This document shows, one piece after another, positions 17,129 through 27,267 of a DNA stretch of 64,000 bases. Positions within the stretch are counted from its first letter, which is position 1. Each line of letters opens with the position of its first letter. A program made the position numbers and the translations under genes. The stretch comes from Marinomonas ushuaiensis DSM 15871. GTDB taxonomy: Bacteria > Pseudomonadota > Gammaproteobacteria > Pseudomonadales > Marinomonadaceae. Location of the stretch: positions 620,001 through 684,000 of the forward strand of contig NZ_JAMB01000001.1 in NCBI RefSeq assembly GCF_000521805.1, in the 5' to 3' direction. The notes under the pieces are model-generated. The model made no database searches and was not told the DNA's origin. It saw only the letters and a program-made list of their open reading frames with translations.

Positions 17129-18304
17129 ATGAAAAAATACAAAATCGCTATAGCCGGAACAGGTTACGTTGGCTTATCAAATGCCATGCTATTATCACAG
17201 CATAGCGACGTAATAGCCGTTGATATTATTCATGACAAAGTAGAGATGCTTAATAATAAGCAGTCTCCTATTGCCGATGTTGAAATAGAAGATTTCTTAA
17301 CAAATAAAACACTTAATTTTACCGCTACGTTAGATAAAACCTTAGCCTATAAAAACGCTGACTTTGTAATCATAGCCACACCAACGGATTACGATCCAGA
17401 CACTAATTACTTTAATACTGCTTCTGTTGAAAGCGTTATCAAAGACGTGCTTGAGATTAACCCAAGCGCGGTGATGGTGATTAAATCAACGGTACCTGTT
17501 GGTTACACGAAAAGCGTGAATGAAAAATTCCAAACGTCGAACATTTTATTTTCTCCAGAGTTCTTGCGTGAAGGCAAAGCCCTTCATGACAACTTGTACC
17601 CATCTCGTATTATTGTAGGTGAAGATTCGGATCGAGCTAGAATCTTTGCGGGGTTATTACAGCAAGGCGCTATTAAGCAAGATATACAGGTTTTGTTTAC
17701 TGACTCAACAGAAGCAGAGGCCGTTAAACTTTTTTCCAATACCTACTTGGCTATGCGTGTTGCTTACTTTAATGAATTAGACTCTTACTGTGAATCCCAT
17801 GGTTTAAGCGCCAAACAGGTAATAGAAGGGGTGGGATTAGATCCTCGTATTGGAAACCATTACAACAACCCTTCTTTTGGTTACGGTGGTTACTGTTTAC
17901 CTAAAGACACTAAGCAATTATTAGCGAACTATGAAAACGTACCTAATAATATTATTCGTGCGATTGTGGATTCTAATACTACTCGTAAAGATTTTATTGC
18001 TGATTCTATTTTGAAACGTAACCCTAAAGTGGTTGGTATTTATCGCCTTGTAATGAAGACAGGATCAGATAACTTTAGAGCCTCTGCAATACAAGGCGTT
18101 ATGAAGCGACTAAAGGCCAAAGGTGTAGAAGTCATCTTATTTGAACCTGAATTACACGAAGACGAATTTTTTCACTCTAAGGTCTATCGTGATTTTGACG
18201 TGTTCAAGCAGACGGCTGACGTGGTGGTTGCTAACCGCATGACAAGTGATTTAGATGACGTGGCGGACAAAGTTTATACCCGTGATTTGTTTGGTGAAGA
18301 TTAG
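17129..18304 (+). CDS. ugd: UDP-glucose 6-dehydrogenase
   Basis: 391 residues, the short form typical of enterobacterial Ugd. The N-terminal Rossmann motif GTGYVGL is at about 11-17. The central helix and active site are seen in [19 protein letters not shown] and the catalytic Cys in [10 protein letters not shown] (Cys near 255). The C-terminal domain has [17 protein letters not shown]. It oxidises UDP-glucose to UDP-glucuronate with two NAD+. GGAAG five bases upstream supports the start. With the upstream epimerase it supplies UDP-GlcA and UDP-GalA; manC follows after 26 to 41 bases. Confidence 0.93.
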   Translation: MKKYKIAIAGTGYVGLSNAMLLSQHSDVIAVDIIHDKVEMLNNKQSPIADVEIEDFLTNKTLNFTATLDKTLAYKNADFVIIATPTDYDPDTNYFNTASVESVIKDVLEINPSAVMVIKSTVPVGYTKSVNEKFQTSNILFSPEFLREGKALHDNLYPSRIIVGEDSDRARIFAGLLQQGAIKQDIQVLFTDSTEAEAVKLFSNTYLAMRVAYFNELDSYCESHGLSAKQVIEGVGLDPRIGNHYNNPSFGYGGYCLPKDTKQLLANYENVPNNIIRAIVDSNTTRKDFIADSILKRNPKVVGIYRLVMKTGSDNFRASAIQGVMKRLKAKGVEVILFEPELHEDEFFHSKVYRDFDVFKQTADVVVANRMTSDLDDVADKVYTRDLFGED

Positions 18305-18344
18305 TTACTAGTTTTAAGTCTATTTTTAAATGAAAGGACGTGTT

Positions 18345-19763
18345 TTGAAAATTATTCCAATTATTTTATCCGGTGGTGTAGGCAGTCGACTTTGGCCTTT
18401 ATCACGCGAACATTACCCTAAACAGTGTCTTCCTTTAACGGATAAAGAGTACAGTCTTTTGCAGCAAACGCTATTGCGTACTCAGTCTCTCGAGGTGGGC
18501 AATCCTATTGTGGTTTGTAACGAAGATCATCGTTTTTTAATTGCACAGCAGTTGCAATCAATTGGTGTGAAAAAATCCAGTATATTACTTGAGCCAAAGG
18601 GACGTAATACTGCTCCAGCTATCGCTTTAGCAGCGTTTGAAACTCAGCGTACTCAGTCGGAAATAGCGGAACTCAGTGATACGTTAATGCTTGTATTGCC
18701 TGCTGACCATGTAATTCGTGATATAGCTGCTTTTGAAGAGACGATTACTCAAGCAGTTGAGCTGGCTAAAAAAGGGGCTTTAGTAACTTTTGGTGTGCAG
18801 CCAACTTGCCCAGAAACGGGTTACGGTTATATTCGTTCGGGTGAAGATTTTGCGGTGGCTGAGTTCGTAGAAAAGCCCAATCTTGAAAAAGCCCAAGCGT
18901 ATTTAGAGTCTGGTGAATACTTATGGAACAGCGGCATGTTCTTATTCAGTGCCAAAGCCTACCTAGATGAACTGTCAGCCCATCGAAACGATATTTTTCA
19001 ATCGGTACAAAATGCCTACCAACAACGTTCAGAAGACATGGATTTTGTTCGTATTGATGCACAGTTATTTGCTGAATGTCCAGAAGAGTCTATCGACTTC
19101 GCGGTGATGGAGAAAACCAAGAAGGCCAAAGTGGTTCCTTATCATGGTGATTGGAGCGACATTGGTGCTTGGGATGCTTTGTACGATTATTCTGATAAAG
19201 ACAGTGACCAAAACGTGTTGCTTGGTGATGTGATGTCAGAAGGTTCAAGCAATTGCTTGATACGTTCCGAGTCTCGTTTAGTGGCGGCTGTGGGTGTGAA
19301 AGACCTTGTGATTGTGGAAACTGCAGATGCTATTTTGGTTATGGACAAAAATAACGCTCAAGATGTGAAGAAAATTGTTAAGCGTATTCAGACTGAAGAT
19401 CGTGAGGAGCACATGTATCATACGCAAGTTCATCGTCCTTGGGGATCGTACGAAACCGTAGATCTTGGTGAGCGTCATCAAGTGAAACGTATTACAGTAA
19501 AACCAGGTGAAAAGCTCAGTGTTCAAATGCATCACCATAGAGCAGAGCATTGGGTGGTTGTATCAGGCACCGCGAAAGTACAAAACGGCGACCAAGAAAT
19601 ACTGCTCACGGAAAACGAATCAACTTATATTCCGGTTGGTGTGGTACATGCATTAGAAAACCCAGGGAAAATTCTATTACAACTAGTGGAAGTACAGTCT
19701 GGTAGTTATTTGGGTGAAGACGACATTGTTCGTTTCAGTGATCGTTATGGACGCTCAAAATAA
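18345..19763 (+). CDS. manC: Mannose-1-phosphate guanylyltransferase / mannose-6-phosphate isomerase
   Basis: About 472 residues, the bifunctional type II enzyme (ManC/CpsB/AlgA). The N-terminal pyrophosphorylase signature LSGGVGSRLWPLSREHYPKQ is near residues 4-24, FVEKP near 175, and the C-terminal cupin isomerase motif QMHHHRAEHWVVVSG near 390-404. It makes mannose-6-P from fructose-6-P and GDP-mannose from mannose-1-P. The TTG at 18345 is chosen because AAAGGA lies six bases upstream and gives the family N-terminus MKIIPIILSGG; the ATG at 18330 has no site. It feeds the gmd-fcl pair. manB starts one base into the stop codon. Confidence 0.93.
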   Translation: MKIIPIILSGGVGSRLWPLSREHYPKQCLPLTDKEYSLLQQTLLRTQSLEVGNPIVVCNEDHRFLIAQQLQSIGVKKSSILLEPKGRNTAPAIALAAFETQRTQSEIAELSDTLMLVLPADHVIRDIAAFEETITQAVELAKKGALVTFGVQPTCPETGYGYIRSGEDFAVAEFVEKPNLEKAQAYLESGEYLWNSGMFLFSAKAYLDELSAHRNDIFQSVQNAYQQRSEDMDFVRIDAQLFAECPEESIDFAVMEKTKKAKVVPYHGDWSDIGAWDALYDYSDKDSDQNVLLGDVMSEGSSNCLIRSESRLVAAVGVKDLVIVETADAILVMDKNNAQDVKKIVKRIQTEDREEHMYHTQVHRPWGSYETVDLGERHQVKRITVKPGEKLSVQMHHHRAEHWVVVSGTAKVQNGDQEILLTENESTYIPVGVVHALENPGKILLQLVEVQSGSYLGEDDIVRFSDRYGRSK

Positions 19764-21238
19764 TGTTGGATTCTAACAGTGTGCAAGTGACAGTACTAAG
19801 TGATGAACTTGGTGTTGCCTTTGGAACAAGTGGTGTTCGTGGTTTGGTGGTCGATTTAACGCCAGAGCTTTGTTTTGCGTTTGTGACGTCGTTTCTGCAA
19901 GAAGTTTGCCCGAATACAACCCATGTTGCGGTTGGCATAGATTTACGACCAAGTAGCCCAGAGATAGCAAAATCGGTTCTATTTGCCATTGAATCCTACG
20001 GTGCTAAAGCGACTTACTGTGGTACGCTTCCGACACCTGCATTAGCATTTTACGCCATGCAAAATGCGATGCCTTCCATCATGATTACCGGCAGTCATAT
20101 CCCATTTGATCGTAATGGCATCAAGTTTTATCGTCCTGATGGTGAAATCAGTAAAGCAGACGAAGCCAGTATTATGAATGGCCAAGTATCGGTTCCAAGC
20201 GATCTTGTAAAAAACACATCAGAACGAGTGCTTCCCGTGACTGATGCCGTTGCGATAGATCTGTTCAAAACTCGATATACCTCATTATTTCCAACCACTC
20301 TGCTGAATGGCAAACGTATCGGCGTGTATGAACATTCCAGTGTGGCTCGTGATGTTATCAAGATATTATTGACCCACTTTGGCGCGGATGTCGTCTCACT
20401 TGAGCGAACTGAAACCTTCGTACCAATTGATACGGAAGCAGTGTCGGAAGAAGATAAGCTGAAAGGTTTAGATTGGGCGAAAACGCACAACCTAGACGCC
20501 ATTATTTCAACCGATGGTGATGGTGATCGACCGCTAATCAGTAATGAAAAAGGTGAATGGCTTCGCGGTGATATTCTCGGTGTGTTGTGTGCAGATTATT
20601 TGAACGCAACGCATGTAGCGGCGCCTGTTAACGTGAATACCGCTCTTGAGTTACGCAAGCCAGAACGAAAAGTATTAAGAACGAAAATTGGCTCACCTTA
20701 TGTAATAGCTGGGATGGAAGCTTTATTACTAGAAAATAAAGAAGAAGCGCCAGAGGCAAGAATCGTTGGGTATGAAGCTAACGGTGGTTTTTTAGTCGGT
20801 TCTGACTTTGATGTAAATAACCAAACTCTACATGCTTTACCAACGCGAGATTCTATCCTACCAGCACTTATTGTATTGGCTATGTCTCAAGAACAAACTA
20901 AACCAATTAGCCAGTTAACAGATGATTTTCCAGAGCGTTATACCGCCAGCGATCGGATTAAAGACATTCCGACAGAAACCAGTCGACAACTTATCTCAGA
21001 GCTAAAAAACAGCAAAATGAAGCAAGTTCAATTATTAACTGCAATTGAAAAAGAAGATGAAGAACTAGAAGTGGTTTCTATTGATGAAACTGATGGACTA
21101 CGTATGACTTTAAGTAATGGTGATATTGTTCATCTAAGGCCTTCAGGTAATGCACCTGAATTGAGGTGTTACGCAGAAAGTTCTGACCTACAAAAATCAG
21201 ACGATATTGTGGAAAAAATATTACTAAGTTGCCGATAA
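19763..21238 (+). CDS. manB: Phosphomannomutase (ManB/CpsG type)
   Basis: 491 residues, with the four phosphohexomutase domains. Substrate loop FGTSGVRGLV is at about 18-27, phosphoserine loop ITGSHIPFDRNG near 106-117, metal loop DGDGDRP near 250 and phosphate-binding loop RPSGNAPELR near 461. The active-site loop reads TGSHIP rather than the common TASHNP, but the Ser is kept. It converts mannose-6-P to mannose-1-P for ManC. The start codon overlaps the manC stop (TAATG). It is somewhat more divergent than typical CpsG, so dual use on glucosamine or glucose phosphates cannot be excluded. Confidence 0.88.
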   Translation: MLDSNSVQVTVLSDELGVAFGTSGVRGLVVDLTPELCFAFVTSFLQEVCPNTTHVAVGIDLRPSSPEIAKSVLFAIESYGAKATYCGTLPTPALAFYAMQNAMPSIMITGSHIPFDRNGIKFYRPDGEISKADEASIMNGQVSVPSDLVKNTSERVLPVTDAVAIDLFKTRYTSLFPTTLLNGKRIGVYEHSSVARDVIKILLTHFGADVVSLERTETFVPIDTEAVSEEDKLKGLDWAKTHNLDAIISTDGDGDRPLISNEKGEWLRGDILGVLCADYLNATHVAAPVNVNTALELRKPERKVLRTKIGSPYVIAGMEALLLENKEEAPEARIVGYEANGGFLVGSDFDVNNQTLHALPTRDSILPALIVLAMSQEQTKPISQLTDDFPERYTASDRIKDIPTETSRQLISELKNSKMKQVQLLTAIEKEDEELEVVSIDETDGLRMTLSNGDIVHLRPSGNAPELRCYAESSDLQKSDDIVEKILLSCR

Positions 21239-21305
21239 TCGTTGCTTAGATCTAGGTTGAACTAAAATAAACTATCAATAATTTTGAAAAAAACACGGAG
21301 TAAAC

Positions 21306-22430
21306 ATGAGTAAGAAAGCACTCATTACAGGTATTACAGGGCAAGATGGTTCCTACCTTGCAGAACTTTTATTAGAAAAAGGCTATGAAGTACACGGTAT
21401 TAAACGCCGAGCTTCATCGTTAAACACAGAGCGTGTTGATCATATTTATCAAGATAACCATGAAAAAGACCAAAAATTCTTTTTGCATTATGGTGATTTA
21501 ACTGACTCATCTAACCTAACGCGTATATTAAAAGACGTACAGCCTGATGAAGTCTATAATTTAGGAGCCCAGTCTCATGTTGCAGTCTCTTTTGAGTGCC
21601 CTGAATACACAGCAGATGTTGATGCAATGGGAACATTGCGATTACTAGAAGCAATACGTTTCTTAGGTTTGGAAAAGAAAACAAAGTTTTATCAAGCTTC
21701 TACTTCTGAACTATTTGGTGAAGTACAAGAAATTCCACAAAAAGAGACTACGCCATTTCACCCTCGCTCTCCTTATGCGGTTGCTAAAATGTACGCTTAC
21801 TGGATAGTGGTGAATTACCGTGAGTCTTACGGTATGTATGCATGTAACGGTATTTTATTTAATCATGAGTCGCCACGTCGTGGTGAGACTTTCGTAACAC
21901 GTAAAATTACTCGCGCAATTGCTAATATCTCTCAAGGACTGGAAAGCTGTTTATACCTTGGCAACATGGATGCGCTACGTGATTGGGGGCATGCGAAAGA
22001 CTATGTACGCATGCAATGGATGATGCTTCAACAAGACGTTGCTGATGATTTTGTCATCGCTACAGGCAAACAAATATCAGTACGTGAGTTTGTTACTCTG
22101 TCAGCAAAAGAAGCAGGTATTGAACTTGAGTTTAGTGGTGAAGGAGTTGATGAAGTTGCCACAGTAACCAAAATAAAAGGTGATAATGCGCCAGCGGTAA
22201 ATGTTGGCGATATAATTGTTAAAGTTGACACTCGTTATTTCCGCCCTGCGGAGGTGGAAACCTTACTGGGTGATCCTTCAAAAGCAAAAGACAAGTTAGG
22301 TTGGACACCTGAAATTACCGTAGAAGAAATGTGTGCAGAAATGGTTGCTAATGATTTAAATAAAGCGAAACAGCACGCTATTTTAAAAACACACGGTTTT
22401 GATTTGGCCGTTTCAGTAGAGAATGCATAA
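21306..22430 (+). CDS. gmd: GDP-mannose 4,6-dehydratase
   Basis: 374 residues. [20 protein letters not shown] (about 8-27) with the following [18 protein letters not shown] is the Gmd signature that binds NADP. The catalytic residues lie in STSELFGE (about 131-138) and [10 protein letters not shown] (Tyr near 157), and [16 protein letters not shown] is the conserved tetramer and substrate segment. It makes GDP-4-keto-6-deoxymannose. A ribosome site CGGAG lies 6 bases upstream. The fcl gene starts directly after the stop codon, so the two steps to GDP-L-fucose are coupled. Confidence 0.96.
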   Translation: MSKKALITGITGQDGSYLAELLLEKGYEVHGIKRRASSLNTERVDHIYQDNHEKDQKFFLHYGDLTDSSNLTRILKDVQPDEVYNLGAQSHVAVSFECPEYTADVDAMGTLRLLEAIRFLGLEKKTKFYQASTSELFGEVQEIPQKETTPFHPRSPYAVAKMYAYWIVVNYRESYGMYACNGILFNHESPRRGETFVTRKITRAIANISQGLESCLYLGNMDALRDWGHAKDYVRMQWMMLQQDVADDFVIATGKQISVREFVTLSAKEAGIELEFSGEGVDEVATVTKIKGDNAPAVNVGDIIVKVDTRYFRPAEVETLLGDPSKAKDKLGWTPEITVEEMCAEMVANDLNKAKQHAILKTHGFDLAVSVENA

Positions 22431-23408
22431 ATGAGCGAAGTGAAAAAAATTATGCGTGTTTTTGTCGCTGGCCATAACGGTATGGTAGGTTCTGCTATTG
22501 TAAGGCAGTTGAGTGCAAATAAAAATGTGCAAATAATTACACGTACAAGGGCTGAATTAGACCTTACTAATCAACAAGCTGTACTTGAGTTTTTTAAAAC
22601 TGAAAAAATAGATCAAGTATATTTAGCTGCTGCAAAGGTAGGTGGAATTGTTGCTAATAATACCTACCCTGCAGATTTTATTTACCAAAACTTAACAATT
22701 CAAAATAATATAATCCACAGCGCGCATTTATGTGGCGTACAAGATTTATTATTTTTAGGCTCGTCGTGTATTTACCCTAAATTGGCTGAGCAGCCAATGA
22801 CAGAGCATGCTTTATTAACAGGCATATTAGAACCAACTAACGAACCTTATGCCATTGCAAAAATTGCAGGTATAAAAATGTGTGAATCTTATAACCGTCA
22901 ATACGCTCGTAATTATCGCAGTGTTATGCCGACTAATCTTTATGGCACTCATGATAATTTCCATCCAGAAAATAGTCATGTTATCCCTGCGCTATTACGC
23001 CGCTTTCATGAGGCGAAATTAAATGGTGATAAAGAAGTTATTGCTTGGGGAAGTGGTAAACCAATGCGTGAATTTTTGTATGTAGACGATATGGCTGCTG
23101 CATCAATTTATGTGATGAACTTAGAGCAATCAGTTTATGAAGAAAATACAGAGCCTATGTTAAGTCATATTAATGTTGGTTCAGGTGTTGATTATACTAT
23201 TCGTGAACTGGTTGAGACAATTGCTAAAGTGGTTGGTTTTGAAGGCGAGATTAAATTTGATGCAACCAAGCCTGATGGTGCCCCAAGAAAGTTAATGAAT
23301 GTTGAAAGACTTGAATCATTAGGATGGCAGTATTCTATTGCTCTAGAAAAAGGACTTGAATTAGCTTATAAATGGTTTGTTGATAATCAAGAAGAATTTA
23401 GAAAATAG
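22431..23408 (+). CDS. fcl: GDP-L-fucose synthase
   Basis: 325 residues. The NADP motif [11 protein letters not shown] is at about 11-21. Family motifs [20 protein letters not shown] (about 66-85), SSCIYPK (about 109-115, catalytic Ser) and [10 protein letters not shown] (Tyr/Lys near 142-146) follow, then the C-terminal [11 protein letters not shown]. It epimerises and reduces the Gmd product to GDP-L-fucose. It begins right after the gmd stop; an internal ATG at 22452 is a possible alternative start. An alpha-1,2-fucosyltransferase downstream is the likely consumer. Confidence 0.95.
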   Translation: MSEVKKIMRVFVAGHNGMVGSAIVRQLSANKNVQIITRTRAELDLTNQQAVLEFFKTEKIDQVYLAAAKVGGIVANNTYPADFIYQNLTIQNNIIHSAHLCGVQDLLFLGSSCIYPKLAEQPMTEHALLTGILEPTNEPYAIAKIAGIKMCESYNRQYARNYRSVMPTNLYGTHDNFHPENSHVIPALLRRFHEAKLNGDKEVIAWGSGKPMREFLYVDDMAAASIYVMNLEQSVYEENTEPMLSHINVGSGVDYTIRELVETIAKVVGFEGEIKFDATKPDGAPRKLMNVERLESLGWQYSIALEKGLELAYKWFVDNQEEFRK

Positions 23409-23447
23409 TGAACTCTGTAATAGCAAATTCATAACAAGGTGAAATTA

Positions 23448-23828
23448 ATGAAAAAATTGATTGTTGATTTAGATGGAACAATTACATTAGCTAATACAAG
23501 TGACTATAAAAATGTTCTGCCTAATGTCGAGTTGGTAGAAAGTCTAAGAGAATATAAACAGAATGGATTTACTATTGTTATATCAACAGCTAGAAATATG
23601 AGAACCTATGAAGGGAATGTTGGTAAAATCAATATTTGCACATTGCCAACTATCACCGAATGGCTAGATAGGCATGAAGTACCTTATGATGAAGTACTCG
23701 TAGGCAAGCCTTGGTGTGGTCATGATGGTTTTTACATTGATGATCGAGCAATTCGTCCATCGGAGTTTACTGCTATGAGCTTTGAAGAGATCACAGCATT
23801 GATTGAAAAAGAGAAAATATGTTCTTAA
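23448..23828 (+). CDS. HAD-family capsule biosynthesis phosphatase (BcbF/EcbF-like)
   Basis: 126 residues, a minimal HAD phosphatase without a cap. The motif DLDGT (about 6-10) carries the nucleophile, STARN near 46 is motif II, and the acidic YIDDRAIRP near 98-106 is motif IV. Length and sequence fit the BcbF/EcbF group known from Pasteurella capsule loci. The substrate there is unproven; presumably it dephosphorylates a small sugar or polyol phosphate. The ATG at 23448 has AAGGTGA five bases upstream; an in-frame GTG at 23439 lies inside that site. The stop overlaps the next gene by 10 bases, and a BcbE-like gene lies two genes on. Confidence 0.82.
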   Translation: MKKLIVDLDGTITLANTSDYKNVLPNVELVESLREYKQNGFTIVISTARNMRTYEGNVGKINICTLPTITEWLDRHEVPYDEVLVGKPWCGHDGFYIDDRAIRPSEFTAMSFEEITALIEKEKICS

Positions 23829-25399
23829 TCATGTCTGGCTCTTATGTGCAATCAGAACTAAATGCTGAATTTGGACATATTCCGCCAAGTTTTTTACCGC
23901 TAGGAAATAAAAGACTCTTTCAATACCAGATTAAGCTAGCTCCTAAAGGTTGTAAAATATATTTATCCGTTCCTGAAGATTATACGATCAATGCAGTAGA
24001 TTACGACTGGTTGAGCAAACATCGCGTAATCTTACTTAAAACTCCTTGTTCGCTAAATGTAGGGCAGGGCTTAGTTGCGTGCTTAAACCTGATTGACGAG
24101 CCAATTAACTCATCTTTACATCTACTCTTTGGAGATACTCTTTTCACTAAGTTACCGGAAGGTAATGATATTTTAGCTGTATCGGAAGTTAAGAGTAATT
24201 ATCAGTGGTCAAGTATTGACAATAATAATATTGATTGGTTAACAGAATCAAAAAATAGCTCAAATGTAGTCTGTGGTTATTTTAAATTTAATGAACCACG
24301 CAAGCTTATTCGTAATATTACTCAGGAGAAATGGGATTTTATTAAAGGGATTGATCGATATAAAAAAGAAAATGGATTATCTCAAAACCAATCAACTGAT
24401 TGGTATGACTTTGGTCATGTGAACACTTATTATCATTCAAAAGCTGCCTTTACTACACAGCGATCATTTAATGAATTAACTATCAATCCTAGGTTTATTG
24501 AAAAATCGAGTTTTAAAAGCCAGAAAATCAAAGCAGAAGCTAATTGGTTTGAAACATTACCTACCATGATGAAAAGCTATACTCCGCAGTATTTGGGACA
24601 TACAGAAACATGTGAGGGCAAGTTTAGTTATCGTTTGGAGTATCTTCATAATACCGCACTCAATGAATTATTTGTGTTTTCAGAAATGCCAAATATTATT
24701 TGGAGTAATATTTTAGAGCATTGTTTGAATTTTATTCAGGATTGCAATAGTGAAATATCACCTCATCAAGCGATTAGCCAAGATATAAATCAGTTATTTA
24801 GTGCTAAGACATTAGAGCGTTTAGAAGAGTTTAAAACTACTAAAAATTTTTCATTTTCTGATAAATGGATTTTTAATGATGATCTATCTGTTTCTCTTGA
24901 ACAAATATTAGCCGAGAGTGAAAAAAATTTACCAAGCGAAAATAAAATATCAACACTAATGCATGGTGATTTTTGTTTCAGCAATATTCTTTATGACTTC
25001 AGAGCAAATAGAATAAAAACAATAGACCCTAGGGGTATGACTCTTTCTGGGGATATTACTATTTATGGTGATATTCGTTATGATCTTGCTAAACTTAGCC
25101 ACTCTATTTTAGGTATGTACGATTGGATTGTAGCAGGCTACCATCAAACATCTTTAGATTGGCAGACAAAAAAAATTCAATTCAATATTTCTGGTGAAGT
25201 GAAACATAAAGATACCCAGAGTATGTTTATTGTAATGGTAGGTCAAAAATATAACTTAACACCAGTAAACCTATACGCAATGCAATTACAACTTTTTTTA
25301 TCTATGTTGCCTTTACACGCTGATGATCCATACCGGCAAGAAGGTTTGTTTGCAAATGTATTTAGACTTTATCAAATTATGAAAAGGCTCGAAGAATGA
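23819..25399 (+). CDS. Two-domain protein: nucleotidyltransferase-like plus APH/choline-kinase-like
   Basis: 526 residues. The N-terminal part (about 1-230) looks like a MobA-type nucleotidyltransferase: FLPLGNKRLFQYQ near 22-34 resembles the sugar-NTP transferase lysine loop, and LHLLFGDTLF near 100 the metal-binding GD. The C-terminal part (about 250-510) has the aminoglycoside-phosphotransferase/choline-kinase signature STLMHGDFCFSNILYD (HGDxxxxN) and, about 17 residues on, IDPRG. A kinase fused to a transferase could phosphorylate and then activate a small alcohol. It overlaps the phosphatase gene upstream and the BcbE-like gene downstream (ATGA), so the trio acts together. The substrate is unknown. 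Confidence 0.7.
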   Translation: MFLIMSGSYVQSELNAEFGHIPPSFLPLGNKRLFQYQIKLAPKGCKIYLSVPEDYTINAVDYDWLSKHRVILLKTPCSLNVGQGLVACLNLIDEPINSSLHLLFGDTLFTKLPEGNDILAVSEVKSNYQWSSIDNNNIDWLTESKNSSNVVCGYFKFNEPRKLIRNITQEKWDFIKGIDRYKKENGLSQNQSTDWYDFGHVNTYYHSKAAFTTQRSFNELTINPRFIEKSSFKSQKIKAEANWFETLPTMMKSYTPQYLGHTETCEGKFSYRLEYLHNTALNELFVFSEMPNIIWSNILEHCLNFIQDCNSEISPHQAISQDINQLFSAKTLERLEEFKTTKNFSFSDKWIFNDDLSVSLEQILAESEKNLPSENKISTLMHGDFCFSNILYDFRANRIKTIDPRGMTLSGDITIYGDIRYDLAKLSHSILGMYDWIVAGYHQTSLDWQTKKIQFNISGEVKHKDTQSMFIVMVGQKYNLTPVNLYAMQLQLFLSMLPLHADDPYRQEGLFANVFRLYQIMKRLEE

Positions 25400-26115
25400 T
25401 AGTTATACCAATGGCGGGAATGAGTTCTCGATTTTTTAAAGCAGGATATACTCAACCAAAATACATGTTAGAAGCGCATGGAAAAACATTATTTGAACAT
25501 TCTGTTGAAAGTTTTAAGTCTTACTATAAGTCCAAACGTTTTTTATTCATTGTGCGCGATGTTTTTAATACGGTAGATTTTGTAAAAAAAACTGCCGAGT
25601 CTCTTGGTATTTCTGATTTCAAAATTATTGTGTTAAACCAAGAAACGAGAGGACAGGCTGAAACAGTCACACTTGGTTTAAGTGAAATAACTTATCAAGG
25701 GCCAATAACTATCTTTAATATCGATACTTTTAGGCCTAACTTTAAATATCCAAATCTTAATAAGCTAGGAGATGGTTACTTAGAAGTTTTTCAGGGAGAA
25801 GGTGATAATTGGTCATTTGTAAAGCCTCTTAATGAGCTCTCTCATAAAGTAACTCAAACAACAGAAAAAAATCCAATATCAGATTTATGTTGCACTGGTT
25901 TATATTATTTTTCTTCCGTAAACGATTATTTAGATGCATATAACGATTATTTAGCTAAACCAGAAAATGAATGGGAAAAAGCAGAGCTTTATGTTGCACC
26001 TTTATATAATCATTTAATTAGCGAAGGTAAAAATATACATTACAATCTAATTAAAAGACGTGACGTTATATTTTGCGGTGTTCCAGATGAATATATTTAT
26101 TTTTTAGAGAGGTAA
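25396..26115 (+). CDS. BcbE-like capsule nucleotidyltransferase
   Basis: 239 residues. MAGMSSRFFKAGYTQPKYML (about 6-25) is the nucleotide-binding loop of the GT-A-fold group described for Pasteurella BcbE. NQETRGQAETVTLGL (about 93-107) and ITIFNIDTFRPNF (about 116-128, with the DxD-like acid) complete the active site. Such proteins resemble sugar-phosphate nucleotidyltransferases, but their substrate has not been assigned. The start overlaps the stop of the two-domain kinase/transferase gene. Together with the phosphatase two genes upstream it suggests a pathway for an NDP-activated capsule component. Confidence 0.8.
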   Translation: MIVIPMAGMSSRFFKAGYTQPKYMLEAHGKTLFEHSVESFKSYYKSKRFLFIVRDVFNTVDFVKKTAESLGISDFKIIVLNQETRGQAETVTLGLSEITYQGPITIFNIDTFRPNFKYPNLNKLGDGYLEVFQGEGDNWSFVKPLNELSHKVTQTTEKNPISDLCCTGLYYFSSVNDYLDAYNDYLAKPENEWEKAELYVAPLYNHLISEGKNIHYNLIKRRDVIFCGVPDEYIYFLER

Positions 26116-26119
26116 TGCA

Positions 26120-27154
26120 TTGCATAAAATTAGTGTGTTAATAACAGGCGAAATAAAGTCTAGTAATGCTTTTTTAAGATCAATACAAGAATTTGTTGCC
26201 CTTAAAAATGAGGGGGTAGTGGGTGAAATTATTCTTTCTACATGGAAAGGTGAGCTCGATAAACAAAGCGAAGAATTAATTGAGCAAGTTAATGAAAATT
26301 TAATCGTAGTTACTCCTAAACCACCAAAAGTTAATAGTGGCAGTATATTTTATCAGATGAAGTCATTTCATTGCGCTTTAAATAAAGTAACTAATAAAAA
26401 TAACTTTATTTTTAAAAGTCGTCCAGATTTGTTTATTGCAAAAGAAGATCTTAAAAGAATTTTTGGTAAAGATTATAAAATCAACAGCGCTCGTAGCCCA
26501 TTCAAGAGCAAAATATGGATTCCGTGGTTCGAAATATCCAAACCATTCTATCTTGCAGATGAGTGTTTTTTTTGTAGTTATTTGGATGCACTAAAACTAT
26601 ATAACTATAATACAATCTATGATAATTATTATGAGATTGATGCTGGTATTAGCCATATTCGGCGTTTTTATAATCCATTTATTGAGTGTTATCCTGAATT
26701 TGAAAAATTCTTCCAATTTTTTGGTGTTACTGGTCATGGAAGAAGGAAAAGATTTGAGATATTTGGAGAGCTATATAGAAATTCAAGTTATCGTAAAGGA
26801 ATGATCTTATATTATGAAATATTGAAAGAGAATTTTAATATAGGTCTAGATAAATATGGATATATAGATTTTAGAGAATGGAATAAACTAGAAAAAAGCA
26901 CTTTAATTGAATCATTGTATACCTCTGTTAGCAAAAAAAACTCTTTTGATGCGACAAAAGGTCACGTGTATGGTTATAGTGATAAAGATGTCATTACGTT
27001 ATTAAATTTCATGCCTAAATGTGGCGACGAGGAGGTAATAACCGAGAATAATGACGTTGCTACAAAACGTTTCATTTCTCAGGTTGTCAGCTCTATTCCC
27101 AAAGACAACATATTTAAAATCAAACTTAAAAAGTTATTTAGTTATTTTAAATAA
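26120..27154 (+). CDS. WavE-like putative glycosyltransferase
   Basis: 344 residues. The N-terminus KISVLITGEIKSSNAFLRSI, then GEIILSTWKGE (about 34-44) and FKSRPDLFI (about 94-102, with a possible metal-binding Asp) follow the pattern of WavE lipopolysaccharide synthesis proteins. A charged C-terminal extension has no recognised motif. It starts with TTG, supported by GAGAGG seven bases upstream. It is AT-rich like its neighbours, with many A/T runs, consistent with horizontal transfer. A cytoplasmic transferase acting on the repeat unit is the likely role; donor and acceptor are unknown. Confidence 0.6.
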   Translation: MHKISVLITGEIKSSNAFLRSIQEFVALKNEGVVGEIILSTWKGELDKQSEELIEQVNENLIVVTPKPPKVNSGSIFYQMKSFHCALNKVTNKNNFIFKSRPDLFIAKEDLKRIFGKDYKINSARSPFKSKIWIPWFEISKPFYLADECFFCSYLDALKLYNYNTIYDNYYEIDAGISHIRRFYNPFIECYPEFEKFFQFFGVTGHGRRKRFEIFGELYRNSSYRKGMILYYEILKENFNIGLDKYGYIDFREWNKLEKSTLIESLYTSVSKKNSFDATKGHVYGYSDKDVITLLNFMPKCGDEEVITENNDVATKRFISQVVSSIPKDNIFKIKLKKLFSYFK

Positions 27155-27155
27155 G

Positions 27156-27173
27156 TTCGATTTTTAAATCGAA
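27156..27173. promoter_or_regulatory. Perfect inverted repeat over a ribosome site
   Basis: TTCGATTT-TT-AAATCGAA is a perfect 8-2-8 hairpin directly after the WavE-like stop codon. Its 3' end overlaps the AAGGA that precedes a 23-codon frame, so pairing could hide that ribosome site. Confidence 0.4.
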
Positions 27174-27181
27174 GGATACTT

Positions 27182-27253
27182 ATGGATTTTTCCTTTTTGG
27201 AGGGAGTGTCATTAAGTAGTGTGATTTTGGGTGACTTGAGAAATTATATTTAA
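27182..27253 (+). CDS. Possible 23-residue small ORF
   Basis: ATG at 27182 lies seven bases after AAGGA (27171-27175) and opens a 23-codon frame (MDFSFLEGVSLSSVILGDL and a short tail) ending TAA. The predicted peptide is moderately hydrophobic. It could be a leader peptide, a remnant of a lost gene, or chance. It fills most of the 114-base gap before the next gene. Confidence 0.25.
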   Translation: MDFSFLEGVSLSSVILGDLRNYI

Positions 27254-27267
27254 TAATAAGGTAAGAT

